From CAKOSP01 sp964370755 (GTDB lineage: Bacteria; Bacillota_I; Bacilli_A; RF39; UBA660): 45,772 nucleotides of DNA. The notes below the pieces were generated by a model. It saw nothing but the letters and a program-made list of their open reading frames with translations, was not told the origin of the DNA and searched no databases. This document shows positions 15,664 to 24,304 of this stretch, piece after piece; position 1 is the first letter of the stretch; the number at the start of each line of letters is the position of its first letter. The stretch is from contig CAYJKL010000010.1 of NCBI GenBank assembly GCA_964370755.1, forward strand, positions 1 through 45,772. The letters run 5' to 3'. The translations under genes and the position numbers were made by a program.

Positions 15664-16569
15664 CTATCTACAAGATATATTATCTCCAATTGTTTCTAAT
15701 TCAAATTTAATCACATTTGGACTAGTATTTTTATTATAAAAGTGATCAATTTCTAATACACTTTCACTATACACAGCAAAATCAACTTCTACTATAAAAT
15801 CAAAACCAGTATCACTAGATTTCGTAATCGCATTAACACCCTCTAAACTACCTAAACTGTCAGCTTTATCAGCATAAGTAACAATATCACTGTTATAACT
15901 AGTTAAAGTATTCGAAAAGTTTTCTGTTTGATAAATTTTAACTAATTCATTATTAGAAAAAGTATACTGAATATTTAAATTATCTTTACTACAAGTTAAG
16001 ACATCTTCAGTAAGTGTTACTTCCGGATACATATCTTCTAATATTTCATTTATTTCAAAATATGATATATCAATATCTTTTATATCATAAGAACCTATCA
16101 TATCATCACTTAATCTAAGTCTATATAAAAGTGTATTATTAGAAGAATAAACATCAAGGTACAAATTTAAATCTATAATATCTCGATCTGTTTGACTATT
16201 CATAGTAAAAGATAAAATAGTATCAGTTACCAAAATATTTCTAAGAGAAAATTCTTCTAATACAATTTCTCCATTTTCGCTATACATATATTTATTTTCA
16301 TCATCTTCTTCAATACCATCATCTAAATTACCACTACCTTCACTAGGAGTAGCAACATTATTAGGATTCGCTACTGGAACTTCTTCAAATGAATATCCAT
16401 TTTCTACATATGCAGCAATATCAGGTAAAAAATAAGTAAATGCTAAAAATACAGCAATAATAATAAAAAGTGGAATTAAACTTTTTTTCTTGCTACTAAC
16501 TTCGCCTATAGCAGTTGGTCTAAGTTCCTCATTTATTATTTTTACATTTTTATACTTTTTATTAGCCAT
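15664..16569 (-). CDS. single-pass membrane protein, unknown
   Basis: 301 residues. A basic cytoplasmic tail (1-28) is followed by one transmembrane helix (SLIPLFIIIAVFLAFTYFLP, about 29-49) and a long extracellular part with an acidic linker (about 75-95). The rest is a beta-rich region with regular ILSFTMNSQTD, LNLYLDVYSSNNTL and FDFIVEVDFAVYS strands. Not recognised as a named family. It precedes scpA by 7 nt, so it is cotranscribed with the condensin genes. A single Cys in the soluble domain and a Cys at the C-terminal end (ISCR) could form a disulfide, possibly relevant to the thioredoxin-like gene just upstream. Confidence 0.55.
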   Translation of the reverse strand: MANKKYKNVKIINEELRPTAIGEVSSKKKSLIPLFIIIAVFLAFTYFLPDIAAYVENGYSFEEVPVANPNNVATPSEGSGNLDDGIEEDDENKYMYSENGEIVLEEFSLRNILVTDTILSFTMNSQTDRDIIDLNLYLDVYSSNNTLLYRLRLSDDMIGSYDIKDIDISYFEINEILEDMYPEVTLTEDVLTCSKDNLNIQYTFSNNELVKIYQTENFSNTLTSYNSDIVTYADKADSLGSLEGVNAITKSSDTGFDFIVEVDFAVYSESVLEIDHFYNKNTSPNVIKFELETIGDNISCR

Positions 16570-16600
16570 ATTTTATCCCTCTTATCTCTATTCTTTTAAA

Positions 16601-17332
16601 TTAACAACCTTCAGTTGCTACATCACATATCTCCCCATTAATTGACATAATCATTTCTACATACCTATCATATAATATTTCATCTTGTTCTTCAGTTAAA
16701 TCTTCATTTGGGTCACCTAAGTATTCTTCACCTGGTGCTAAGAAATCTTCAACAACTCCATCCTTTACAGTAACAACATTAGGAGCATATATTCTTTTGG
16801 TATCCGTAGAATATTTCTCACCATCAGTATCATATACATTATATTCAGCTAAATGTTCATCTAATAAATCAAGTAATTCATAGTAAGCCTCAGTACCCTC
16901 TTTACTTTCAACTATTTCTTCGCCTTCAAGTTTATAAATATTTCTAATTTCAGTTAAATCTACATAATAAATAGCAAATTCTTTATCAGCAGCAGCTCTA
17001 GTAAGTGTACCAAGCATATTTCTACACCATGGACAATTTTCAAATCCAAAATATATAAGCGCAGTTTCATCCTTAACTACATCAACAATTTCTTCATCAC
17101 TTTTATAAAATATATCTACATCTTTATCTATAGTAATCGTACTAAATGTATAATCATCTTCAGTTACACCATTAAGACCTTCATAAACTTCAATAAATTT
17201 TTCTGTATCATTTTTCAAAGTAACTTCCTGTTCCTCTTCTTCTTGATTAAATATTGCAAATACACACAACCCTACAACTATACATGTAACAATACCTGCA
17301 ATCATAAAATAAATCTTATTTTTCTTTTCCAT
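16601..17332 (-). CDS. membrane-anchored thioredoxin-like protein (CPWC)
   Basis: About 243 residues. A short basic start (MEKKNKIYF) leads into a transmembrane anchor (MIAGIVTCIVVGLCVFAIF), an acidic linker and a thioredoxin-like domain. The strand ETALIYFGFENCPWCRN carries a CPWC active site near residue 110. A later cis-Pro-like segment (RIYAPNVVTVKDG) is in the right place. The extracellular location suggests thiol-disulfide chemistry on exported proteins. A pair of Cys near the C-terminus (EICDVATEGC) is additional. ATG 17332 has AAAGGAAG upstream; the longer frame to 17419 runs into the divergent tRNA-Met promoter and is unlikely. The closest relatives may be the bacteriocin-transport accessory/PedC-like proteins; function is otherwise open. 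Confidence 0.7.
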   Translation of the reverse strand: MEKKNKIYFMIAGIVTCIVVGLCVFAIFNQEEEEQEVTLKNDTEKFIEVYEGLNGVTEDDYTFSTITIDKDVDIFYKSDEEIVDVVKDETALIYFGFENCPWCRNMLGTLTRAAADKEFAIYYVDLTEIRNIYKLEGEEIVESKEGTEAYYELLDLLDEHLAEYNVYDTDGEKYSTDTKRIYAPNVVTVKDGVVEDFLAPGEEYLGDPNEDLTEEQDEILYDRYVEMIMSINGEICDVATEGC

Positions 17333-17387
17333 TTTCTCTAACACTTCCTTTAAAACATTATAACATATACATTTTTCACATTCAACC

Positions 17388-17416
17388 TTGCATTTTACTT
17401 TTTTTTTTGATATAAT
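17388..17416 (+). promoter_or_regulatory. promoter for tRNA-Met
   Basis: TTGCAT (17388-17393), 17-base spacer ending in TGA, TATAAT (17411-17416): a good sigma-A site with an extended -10, 16 bases before the tRNA. Confidence 0.8.
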
Positions 17417-17432
17417 CATGCATATGGCACAT

Positions 17433-17509
17433 GGCGATGTAGCTCAGTTGGCTAGAGCAACCGGTTCATACCCGGTAGGTCGTGGGTTCGAATCCCTCCG
17501 TCGCTACCA
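17433..17509 (+). tRNA. tRNA-Met, elongator type (anticodon CAT)
   Basis: 77 nt. Acceptor GGCGATG pairs with CGTCGCT (with mismatch/wobble), then A and encoded CCA. The anticodon loop is TTCATAC. The sequence closely follows the Bacillus elongator tRNA-Met; a lysidine-type tRNA-Ile cannot be fully excluded without identity-element scoring. Confidence 0.93.
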
Positions 17510-17519
17510 TTTAAAATTT

Positions 17520-17542
17520 ACTAGCACATGCTAGTTTTTTTT
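17520..17542 (+). terminator. terminator after tRNA-Met
   Basis: ACTAGC/GCTAGT stem with a 4-nt loop followed by eight T. Confidence 0.8.
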
Positions 17543-17572
17543 ATGTTATAATTATAATGGAGGTACAATACT

Positions 17573-18952
17573 ATGTACGATGTAATTATAATTGGAGCCG
17601 GACCAGCTGGCTTATTTGCAGCATACAAACTTGCTGAAGAAAACAAAAAACTAAAAATACTACTCCTTGATAAAGGAAAACTTGCAGAAAACAGAAAATG
17701 CCCTATGAAAGAAAACGGGGGTACGTGCACAAACTGTAAACCATGTGCAATACTATCTGGCTATGGTGGTGCTGGCACATTTTCTGATGGCAAGCTAAAC
17801 TTTATCCCTAAACTAGGTAAATCAGATTTATTCAAATACATGAGCATGAGTGATGCCTATAGTTTAATAGATGAAACTGAAGAAATATTTAATAAGTTTG
17901 GGATGGATTCAGAAGTATTTCCTTCAAACTTAGATGAAGCAAAAAAAATAGATGAAAGTATTTCTAGAGTAGGAGCAAACTTACTACTAATCAAACAAAA
18001 ACATTTAGGAAGTGATACTCTACCTAATCATATAATAGGTTTTACCAACTATTTAAAAAAACAAAATATTGAAATTTTAGAAAATGAAGATGTACAAGAT
18101 ATAATAAATAAAAAAGATATCTACAAAGTTGTAACTAAGAAAAATACATATGAATGTAAACATGTAGTTGTTGCCCCTGGAAGAACTGGAGCAAAATGGG
18201 TTCAAGAAATTGCAGATAAATATAAAATTGATTATACTTCGCAAGCAATCGAAATTGGTGTTAGAGTTGAAGTAAGAAAAGAAATATTAGACCCTATTAC
18301 AAACATAATTTATGACCCTACTATTTTCATTAAAACTGAAACGTACAATGATCAAATTAGAACATTTTGTACTAACCCTGGAGGATATGTTGCAAAAGAA
18401 AACTATAATGGATATATCTGTGTAAATGGTCATGCACTAAAAAACACAAAATCTAAAAATTCGAATTTTGCATTTATATCAAAAGTAACTTTAACAGAAC
18501 CTGTAACTAATACAAGAGAATATGGTGAATCAATTGCAAGAATAGCAAATACTTTAGGAGATGGAAAGCCAATAGTCCAGTCACTTAAAGATTTAAGAGC
18601 AGGAAGAAGAAGTACTCATAGCAGAATAAATAAAGGTTTTATTGAGCCAACTCTTACCGATGTTGTAGCAGGAGATCTTGCGCTTGTAATGCCACATAGA
18701 ATAATAATAAACATTTTAGAAGGACTTGAAACTCTAGATAAAATAATACCAGGTGTAAATAACGGAGAAACACTTTTATACGGACCTGAAATTAAATTTT
18801 TCAGTAATGAAATTACTACTGATAACAATATGAAACTTGAAAAACATAATATTTATTTCATTGGCGATGGTGGTGGTAAAGCTGGTAATATAGTAACAGC
18901 AGCAGCAACCGGTTTAATAGCAGCCAAAGACATTTTAAATAAAACCAAATAA
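17573..18952 (+). CDS. FAD-dependent dehydrogenase (COG2509 type)
   Basis: A 459-residue flavoprotein. The N-terminal dinucleotide-binding motif is DVIIIGAGPAGLFAAYKLAE (residues 3-22) followed by ILLLDKG. A Cys-rich insertion (CPMKENGGTCTNCKPCAIL) and GGAGTFSDGKLN are typical of this uncharacterised dehydrogenase group. The C-terminal FAD motif IYFIGDGGGKAGNIVTAAAT closes the Rossmann domain, and RAGRRSTHSRI/PHRIIINILEGLE lies between. The substrate is unknown; the four closely spaced Cys could bind a metal or cluster. SD GGAGG is 7-8 nt before ATG 17573. It follows the tRNA-Met terminator and ends at a bidirectional terminator, so it is monocistronic. Confidence 0.8.
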   Translation: MYDVIIIGAGPAGLFAAYKLAEENKKLKILLLDKGKLAENRKCPMKENGGTCTNCKPCAILSGYGGAGTFSDGKLNFIPKLGKSDLFKYMSMSDAYSLIDETEEIFNKFGMDSEVFPSNLDEAKKIDESISRVGANLLLIKQKHLGSDTLPNHIIGFTNYLKKQNIEILENEDVQDIINKKDIYKVVTKKNTYECKHVVVAPGRTGAKWVQEIADKYKIDYTSQAIEIGVRVEVRKEILDPITNIIYDPTIFIKTETYNDQIRTFCTNPGGYVAKENYNGYICVNGHALKNTKSKNSNFAFISKVTLTEPVTNTREYGESIARIANTLGDGKPIVQSLKDLRAGRRSTHSRINKGFIEPTLTDVVAGDLALVMPHRIIINILEGLETLDKIIPGVNNGETLLYGPEIKFFSNEITTDNNMKLEKHNIYFIGDGGGKAGNIVTAAATGLIAAKDILNKTK

Positions 18953-18954
18953 AA

Positions 18955-18980
18955 ACCACGAATAATTTCGTGATTTTTTT
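18955..18980. terminator. bidirectional terminator
   Basis: CACGAA/TTCGTG stem flanked by AAAAACC on one side and eight T on the other. It serves the FAD dehydrogenase (plus) and the pyrophosphatase (minus). Confidence 0.8.
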
Positions 18981-20599
18981 TAACTTAATTCCATAGTTTC
19001 TAAAATATTTGGTAGCATTTGTTTTTTTCTAGATACTAAATCTTTAACAAAAACACCTTGAGATATTTGTTTTAAATTAAATGCTTCTTTAACGATATCC
19101 TTAGCAGTATCATTATATATTAAATATGATCCATTTCTAATAATATCAGTAACAAACATAACTGCTAAATCAAATCCATTTTCATTTTTAGTATTTAAGT
19201 ACTCAACTATTTCATCAAGTTTACCTTCAATACCTTCAAAATCCATAGTAGTAATTTGTGATAACCCGATTTGTTTTCCACTTAAATTATAAGTTTTAAA
19301 ATCATTATAAACTAAATCTTGAATATCCATTCCTTCAATACTACTTCCAGCTCTCATCATTTCATGACCATATTTCATTAAATCTACTTTTGCTATTTTT
19401 GCAAGTTTTTCAGCAGCAAGTTTATCTTTATCAGTACATGTTGGAGAAGTAAATAATAGTGTATCAGATAATATAGCAGATAATAATAATCCAGCAATAT
19501 ACTTAGGAACTTCTATTTTATTTTCAATAAACATTTTATATACAATTGTAGCAGTACAACCAACTGGCATACTTCTAAAGTTTATTGGCATTGTAGTACC
19601 AATAGCTCCTAAATTATGATGATCAATTATTTCTACGATATCAGCTTCTTCAATTCCAACAACAGACTGAGCAAAAGAGTTATGATCTACTAAAATAACT
19701 TCTTGTTTTTTATAAGAGTTCGGTCCAGTTAATCTAATTAGCCCAACACATTCTCCTTTTTTATTAACAACAGGATAATTTGTATGATTAATCTTATGCA
19801 TTTGTTCTTTAAAGTCTGAATAAAAATCTTCATAATGAACAACAACTGGACTATTATTAGTATTAATATTTCTAACTAAATTTGCTAAACTAATTCTATT
19901 TGCAATATTAAAACTATCTAAACTAGTAGTAATTACATTTATATTATTATTTTTAGCTTTTGTTAAAAATTCATCATCAAGTTTACTACCATAAGTTAAA
20001 ATAAGTAACTTAACTCCAGAGTTAATAGCATATTCTAAAATAGCTGGTCTATTACTAGTTACTAATATATCATTATTAGTAAGTTTAATTTCATCATAAA
20101 AAGTAATAGATTTAAGTCCTACAACAGATACTTTACCAGCTATTTCTTCATCAAATTTTAAAACTTTTTCACCATCAAGTGTACTAAGTAAATTTTCATA
20201 AGTAGTTTCAATATTTTGTTTGTTAGCAGAAACTAAATATCTAGCAATCTCTTTCAAAGTAACATATCCAGTTAATTTATTTTCATCATTAACAAGTGGA
20301 ATAGCAGTAGTATTTTTTAAAGACATTTTATTATAAGCATCATAAATAGACGCATTTTCATTAATAAACATTTTCTTTTCAAACTTAATATCTTTAATTC
20401 TTACTTTAACGTCATTTAAAAACTTAGGTTTTTCCACATTAAAATAATCTAAAACAAACGCTGTTTCTTTATTAATATCACTAAGTATTCTAGGTTCTAC
20501 TTTATAACCTAATTTTTCTTTTAAATAAGCAAGTCCTATACTTGAACAAACACTGTCAGAGTCAGGATTTCTATGCCCAAAAACATATATATTTTGCAT
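18980..20599 (-). CDS. ppaC: manganese-dependent inorganic pyrophosphatase with CBS/DRTGG regulatory domains
   Basis: About 539 residues. Family II pyrophosphatase (DHH superfamily) hydrolysing PPi in the cytoplasm. The N-terminal metal motif is YVFGHRNPDSDSVCSSIG. The domain is interrupted by a CBS motif (ASIYDAYNKMSLKNTTAIPLVNDENKLTGYV), a DRTGG-like segment and a second CBS (HKINHTNYPVVNKKGECVGL). The catalytic part then resumes with VDHNSFAQSV, EIIDHHNLG and the C-terminal DHHA2 domain (FNLKQISQGVFVKDLVSRKKQ). CBS-PPases of this layout are adenine nucleotide-regulated in Clostridia. ATG 20599 is preferred because AGGTGA lies about 8 nt upstream; GTG/ATG starts 9-12 nt earlier are too close to it. 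Confidence 0.93.
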   Translation of the reverse strand: MQNIYVFGHRNPDSDSVCSSIGLAYLKEKLGYKVEPRILSDINKETAFVLDYFNVEKPKFLNDVKVRIKDIKFEKKMFINENASIYDAYNKMSLKNTTAIPLVNDENKLTGYVTLKEIARYLVSANKQNIETTYENLLSTLDGEKVLKFDEEIAGKVSVVGLKSITFYDEIKLTNNDILVTSNRPAILEYAINSGVKLLILTYGSKLDDEFLTKAKNNNINVITTSLDSFNIANRISLANLVRNINTNNSPVVVHYEDFYSDFKEQMHKINHTNYPVVNKKGECVGLIRLTGPNSYKKQEVILVDHNSFAQSVVGIEEADIVEIIDHHNLGAIGTTMPINFRSMPVGCTATIVYKMFIENKIEVPKYIAGLLLSAILSDTLLFTSPTCTDKDKLAAEKLAKIAKVDLMKYGHEMMRAGSSIEGMDIQDLVYNDFKTYNLSGKQIGLSQITTMDFEGIEGKLDEIVEYLNTKNENGFDLAVMFVTDIIRNGSYLIYNDTAKDIVKEAFNLKQISQGVFVKDLVSRKKQMLPNILETMELS

Positions 20600-20661
20600 T
20601 TTTCTCATCACCTATATAAAATTTTACCATAAATTAACTAAAAATCAAAGTTTTTACACTA

Positions 20662-20698
20662 AAAAAGTAGAAAATATGTTACTTTTTCCTACTTTTCA
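20662..20698 (-). terminator. terminator at the end of uvrB
   Basis: Minus strand: AAAAGTAG ... CTACTTTT stem, extended by an A/T-rich neck, then TTTTT; it overlaps the last uvrB codons. Confidence 0.65.
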
Positions 20699-22631
20699 TC
20701 TCTAACATGATATCTCTAAGTTCCATAGCTCGCTCAAAATCCATATTTTTAGCAGCTTCATACATTTCAGCTTCTATCTTATCAATCATAAGTTTTTCAT
20801 CTTTTTTACTCATTTTCTTAGTCATATCTTTCTTATCAAGTTCATTTGTTATAACTTCTTTAATATCTTTAATTATAGTTTTAGGTGTAATACCATGCTC
20901 TATATTATATTTTTCTTGAATACTACGTCTACGCTCAGTTTCTTTTATAGCCTCACTCATCGCATCACTACAAGTATCTGCATACATAATAACTTTACCA
21001 TTTTCATTTCTAGCCGCTCTACCAATCGTTTGAATTAAACTTCTAGTACTACGAAGGAACCCTTGTTTATCTGCATCTAAAATACATATAGTACTTACTT
21101 CTGGTATATCAAGCCCTTCTCTTAAAAGATTTATACCAACAATACAGTCATATACACCACTTCTTAAATCCTTAATTATTTTAAGTCTTTCAAGCGATTT
21201 AATTTCACTATGTAAATAAGCAACCTTTATATTCATACCTTTTAAAAAGTTAGTTAACTCTTCACTCATTCTTATAGTAAGCGTTGTAATTAAGACACGC
21301 TCATTAATTTCTTTTTTCTCGTTAATAATGCTAACAATATCATCTATTTGACCTTCAGTTTTTCTAATTTCAATTAAAGGATCTAAAAGACCAGTAGGTC
21401 TAATAATTTGCTCAGCAACTACTCCTCCAGTTCTTTCAAGTTCATAATCACCAGGAGTTGCAGATACATAAACAACTTGATTAGCAACTTTCTCAAATTC
21501 ATCAAATTTAAGAGGTCTATTATCAAGTGCACTTGGAAGTCTAAATCCATAATCAACAAGAGTTTGTTTTCTTTGTCTATCTCCATTATACATTGCACGA
21601 ACCTGCGGAAGTGTAACGTGGGACTCATCTATATATACTACAAAATCTTTTGGAAAAAAATGCATAAGTGTCGAAGGAGTTTCACCTTCTTCTCTAAGAG
21701 CTAAATGCCTTGAATAGTTTTCAACTCCACTACAAAATCCAGTCTCTTTAAGCATTTCTAAATCATAATTAGTTCTTTCTTTAATTCTTTGACCCTCTAA
21801 AAGTTTCCCATTTTCTTCAAAAAACTTAAGTCTTGCTTCAAGTTCCTCTTCAATTCTTTTAATAGCTATTTCCATTTTTTCAGGACTAGTTACAAAGTGT
21901 GAAGCAGGCGATACTGCAATAGTTTTTTTTCTAGTAACAATAGCACCAGTAAGTGGGTCAAACGTATATATTTCATCAACTTCTTCATCATCTAAAACAA
22001 CCCTTATAGCACTTGCTTTCTCATTAACTGGAATAATATCTATTTGGTCACCCCTAACTCTAAACGTTCCTCTATGAAAATCCAAGTCATTACGCTCATA
22101 AGTCATATCAATAAGTTTATTAATAATTTCATTTCTCGTAACTTTTTCTCCAACACTAAGACAAAGCATACCTTTTGCATATTCATCTTTCTCACCTATA
22201 CCATAAATACAAGATACACTTGCTACCACTATTACATCTTCATAATTAATTAAATCACTAGTAGCAGCATGTCTCATTTCATCAATTTCATCATTAATAG
22301 ACGAATCTTTTTCAATATAAGTATCACTAGATGGAACATAAGCCTCTGGTTGATAATAATCATAATAACTTATAAAAAACGAAACATGACTTTTAGGAAA
22401 TAACTCTTTAAATTCAGAGTATAACTGCCCTGCTAGTGTTTTATTATGAGCAAGTATTAAAGCAGGTCTTCCAGTTTCTTTAATTACATTAGCCATCGTA
22501 AAAGTCTTACCAGTACCAGTTGCTCCGAGTAAAACTTGATGAGACTCTCCATTTTTAATTCCCTCTACTAATTCTTTTATCGCTTGTGGCTGATCACCAC
22601 TAGGTTTATATTTTGATTCAAGTTCAAACAT
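20679..22631 (-). CDS. uvrB: excinuclease ABC subunit B
   Basis: About 650 residues. Damage-recognition helicase of nucleotide excision repair. It opens MFELESKYKPSGDQPQAI, has Walker A LLGATGTGKTFTMANVI and the beta-hairpin region SYYDYYQPEAYVP. DESHVTLPQ is the Walker B motif. The helicase C-terminal motifs are VAYLHSEIKSLER, VGINLLREGLDIPEVS and QTIGRAARN. The UvrC-interacting UVR domain (KMDKIEAEMYEAAKNMDFERA-like) ends the protein. The start at 22631 matches the family N-terminus, with a weak GAAAG site; a GTG at 22652 is the alternative. uvrA is not adjacent but lies about 17 kb away on the same strand. Confidence 0.97.
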   Translation of the reverse strand: MFELESKYKPSGDQPQAIKELVEGIKNGESHQVLLGATGTGKTFTMANVIKETGRPALILAHNKTLAGQLYSEFKELFPKSHVSFFISYYDYYQPEAYVPSSDTYIEKDSSINDEIDEMRHAATSDLINYEDVIVVASVSCIYGIGEKDEYAKGMLCLSVGEKVTRNEIINKLIDMTYERNDLDFHRGTFRVRGDQIDIIPVNEKASAIRVVLDDEEVDEIYTFDPLTGAIVTRKKTIAVSPASHFVTSPEKMEIAIKRIEEELEARLKFFEENGKLLEGQRIKERTNYDLEMLKETGFCSGVENYSRHLALREEGETPSTLMHFFPKDFVVYIDESHVTLPQVRAMYNGDRQRKQTLVDYGFRLPSALDNRPLKFDEFEKVANQVVYVSATPGDYELERTGGVVAEQIIRPTGLLDPLIEIRKTEGQIDDIVSIINEKKEINERVLITTLTIRMSEELTNFLKGMNIKVAYLHSEIKSLERLKIIKDLRSGVYDCIVGINLLREGLDIPEVSTICILDADKQGFLRSTRSLIQTIGRAARNENGKVIMYADTCSDAMSEAIKETERRRSIQEKYNIEHGITPKTIIKDIKEVITNELDKKDMTKKMSKKDEKLMIDKIEAEMYEAAKNMDFERAMELRDIMLEMKSRKK

Positions 22632-22721
22632 AATTCTTTCGTATAATACCACTATATATTATACTTCTCCTTTCATATTTTATAATTTTAATTTATTCCA
22701 TATCTTAACTAATTAAAATTT

Positions 22722-23735
22722 TTAATTTTCGCTATTTTTTTCTGTTTTTAAATACTTACTATATAACTGATCCATACTTGAGTAATACATATTATCTTGC
22801 TCTATTCTATATTTTTCATACTCTTCATTTGCCTTAGCAATTGCCATTTTATTTGATACATTTCCTTTATCAAGTAAAATTTTTTTATTTCGAAATTTCA
22901 AGAGATCATCAGTAGCATCTAACCAAGATTTCATAGTCATAATCTTATTTTCCAAAACCATATCCTCTGCATAATTCAAAAATAACATTGTTAAACTTTC
23001 TAATTTTTCAATTTCTTCTTTATTTAAATAATTTTTAGCTACACCAATATCAAATTTATATATTTTACCATCAGGACAATTTTTCCAAGTTGTTAGTCCC
23101 ATATTAAGAGTTTGACAATTTACCCTTTCATAAATCAATTCAGCCGCAGTTTTTCCAGTAATTGCAAAGTGTAGTTTATTCTGAACAATTTTAAAAAAAG
23201 TATAAGCATCCTCAGAATCTTTATTGTAATCACTACTAGTAATTTCAAATAAATCTGTAATTTTCTGATAAACTCTTCTTTCACTAAGCCTAATTTCTCG
23301 TATTTGAATTAACAGTTCATCAAAATAATCTTTCCCGAACTTAGTTCCATTTTTTAATCTTTCATTCTCTAAAACAAATCCTTTAAGAATAAATTCTTTT
23401 AAAGTATTAGTTGCCCATATTCTAAACTCCGTAGCTTTCTTAGAATTAACTCTATAACCTACCGCTATTATTGCATCTAAACTATATAACTCTGTTAAGT
23501 ACTTTTTATTATCAGAAGCAGTTATTTCCATTTTGGAAACAACTGCTTCTTTATCTAATTCTCCCTCAATAAATATATTCTTTAAATGCTTACTTATCGC
23601 AGGAACATTCACATTAAAAAGCTGCGCAATAGATTTTTGCGATAACCAAATTGTCTCATTTTTTAATAATACATCTAAATTAATATTCCCTTCTTTACTT
23701 TTATAAAGTAATATACTACTTTCCTGTATTTCCAT
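22722..23735 (-). CDS. RhuM family protein
   Basis: A 337-residue protein of the RhuM (virulence RhuM/Bro-N-like) family. The N-terminal domain has the characteristic ETIWLSQKSIAQLFNVN, SKHLKNIF, TELYSLDAIIAVGYRVNS and FRIWATNTLKEFILKGFV. The middle shows ERRVYQKITDLF, then YTFFKIVQNKLHFAITGKTAAELI and the LTTWKN block typical of RhuM. The C-terminus is coiled-coil-like. These genes are common in pathogenicity islands, restriction loci and phage-derived regions, but their biochemical role is unclear; the N-terminal helix-turn-helix-like part suggests DNA binding. It stands alone between uvrB and a terminator. A paralogous N-terminus is fused to a Doc domain at 44688-45629. Confidence 0.9.
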   Translation of the reverse strand: MEIQESSILLYKSKEGNINLDVLLKNETIWLSQKSIAQLFNVNVPAISKHLKNIFIEGELDKEAVVSKMEITASDNKKYLTELYSLDAIIAVGYRVNSKKATEFRIWATNTLKEFILKGFVLENERLKNGTKFGKDYFDELLIQIREIRLSERRVYQKITDLFEITSSDYNKDSEDAYTFFKIVQNKLHFAITGKTAAELIYERVNCQTLNMGLTTWKNCPDGKIYKFDIGVAKNYLNKEEIEKLESLTMLFLNYAEDMVLENKIMTMKSWLDATDDLLKFRNKKILLDKGNVSNKMAIAKANEEYEKYRIEQDNMYYSSMDQLYSKYLKTEKNSEN

Positions 23736-23879
23736 TTTCCCTCCTCTAAATAACTCAAAATATAATTTTTAAGCACATTAAACTTTAACAAAAAATCCAC
23801 AAACCAGTACATTTGTTCACTACCACCTAAAGTATAACATCATAACTCAATTAAAACAATAATTTCCGCAATTTTTTCA

Positions 23880-23914
23880 AAATAAAAAAAGATAATTTCT
23901 AAAAACTACCTTTA
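23880..23914 (-). terminator. terminator after the PH/channel-like operon
   Basis: Minus strand: AAAGGTAGTTT pairs with AAATTATCTTT (11 bp with two G-U) around a TTAG loop, followed by TTTTATTTT. Confidence 0.75.
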
Positions 23915-23921
23915 TTTAAAA

Positions 23922-24284
23922 TTAATCAATAACAACGTCATCAGCAGTAATATTTTGCATATTAACAGTTCTTCTTTTAATTCTATGCTCTTCACTAACT
24001 TTAAGAATTTCTTCCTTAGCAGCTAGAGAGTTCTTAATATGAATAAGTTTGATAACAGAATGTGTTACATCACCAGTATGACAAACAATAGTACCTAGTC
24101 TAAATATTCTTTCAAATAAAGATCTTTCAAGTACAACATCAGTTATCTTATACATATAACATGAATTTTCTTTTCTATTTAAAAAACCTTCTCTAATAGT
24201 TAATACTTCATCAGTAATTTCATAAGTTGTAAACGTAAATGGCAATCCCAAAAATAACCATCTTTTTCTTTCTACTCTTTTCAT
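23922..24284 (-). CDS. bacterial PH (bPH2/DUF304) domain protein
   Basis: A 120-residue protein made of one bacterial pleckstrin-homology-like domain. It shows FTFTTYEITDEVLTIREGFL, then CYMYKITDVVLERSLFERIFRLGTI, an ITDVxLxxSxxxRxxGxGTI pattern typical of YdbT/DUF304 proteins. The usual two membrane helices are missing, so this is the soluble module only. The gene starts 20 nt after the stop of the ion-channel-like gene, so the two are one operon, and it ends at a strong terminator. It could act as a cytoplasmic partner or membrane-lipid sensor for the channel-like protein; that is inference. Confidence 0.75.
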   Translation of the reverse strand: MKRVERKRWLFLGLPFTFTTYEITDEVLTIREGFLNRKENSCYMYKITDVVLERSLFERIFRLGTIVCHTGDVTHSVIKLIHIKNSLAAKEEILKVSEEHRIKRRTVNMQNITADDVVID

Positions 24285-24304
24285 TTCTTAATCCTTCTTT
24301 CCTT

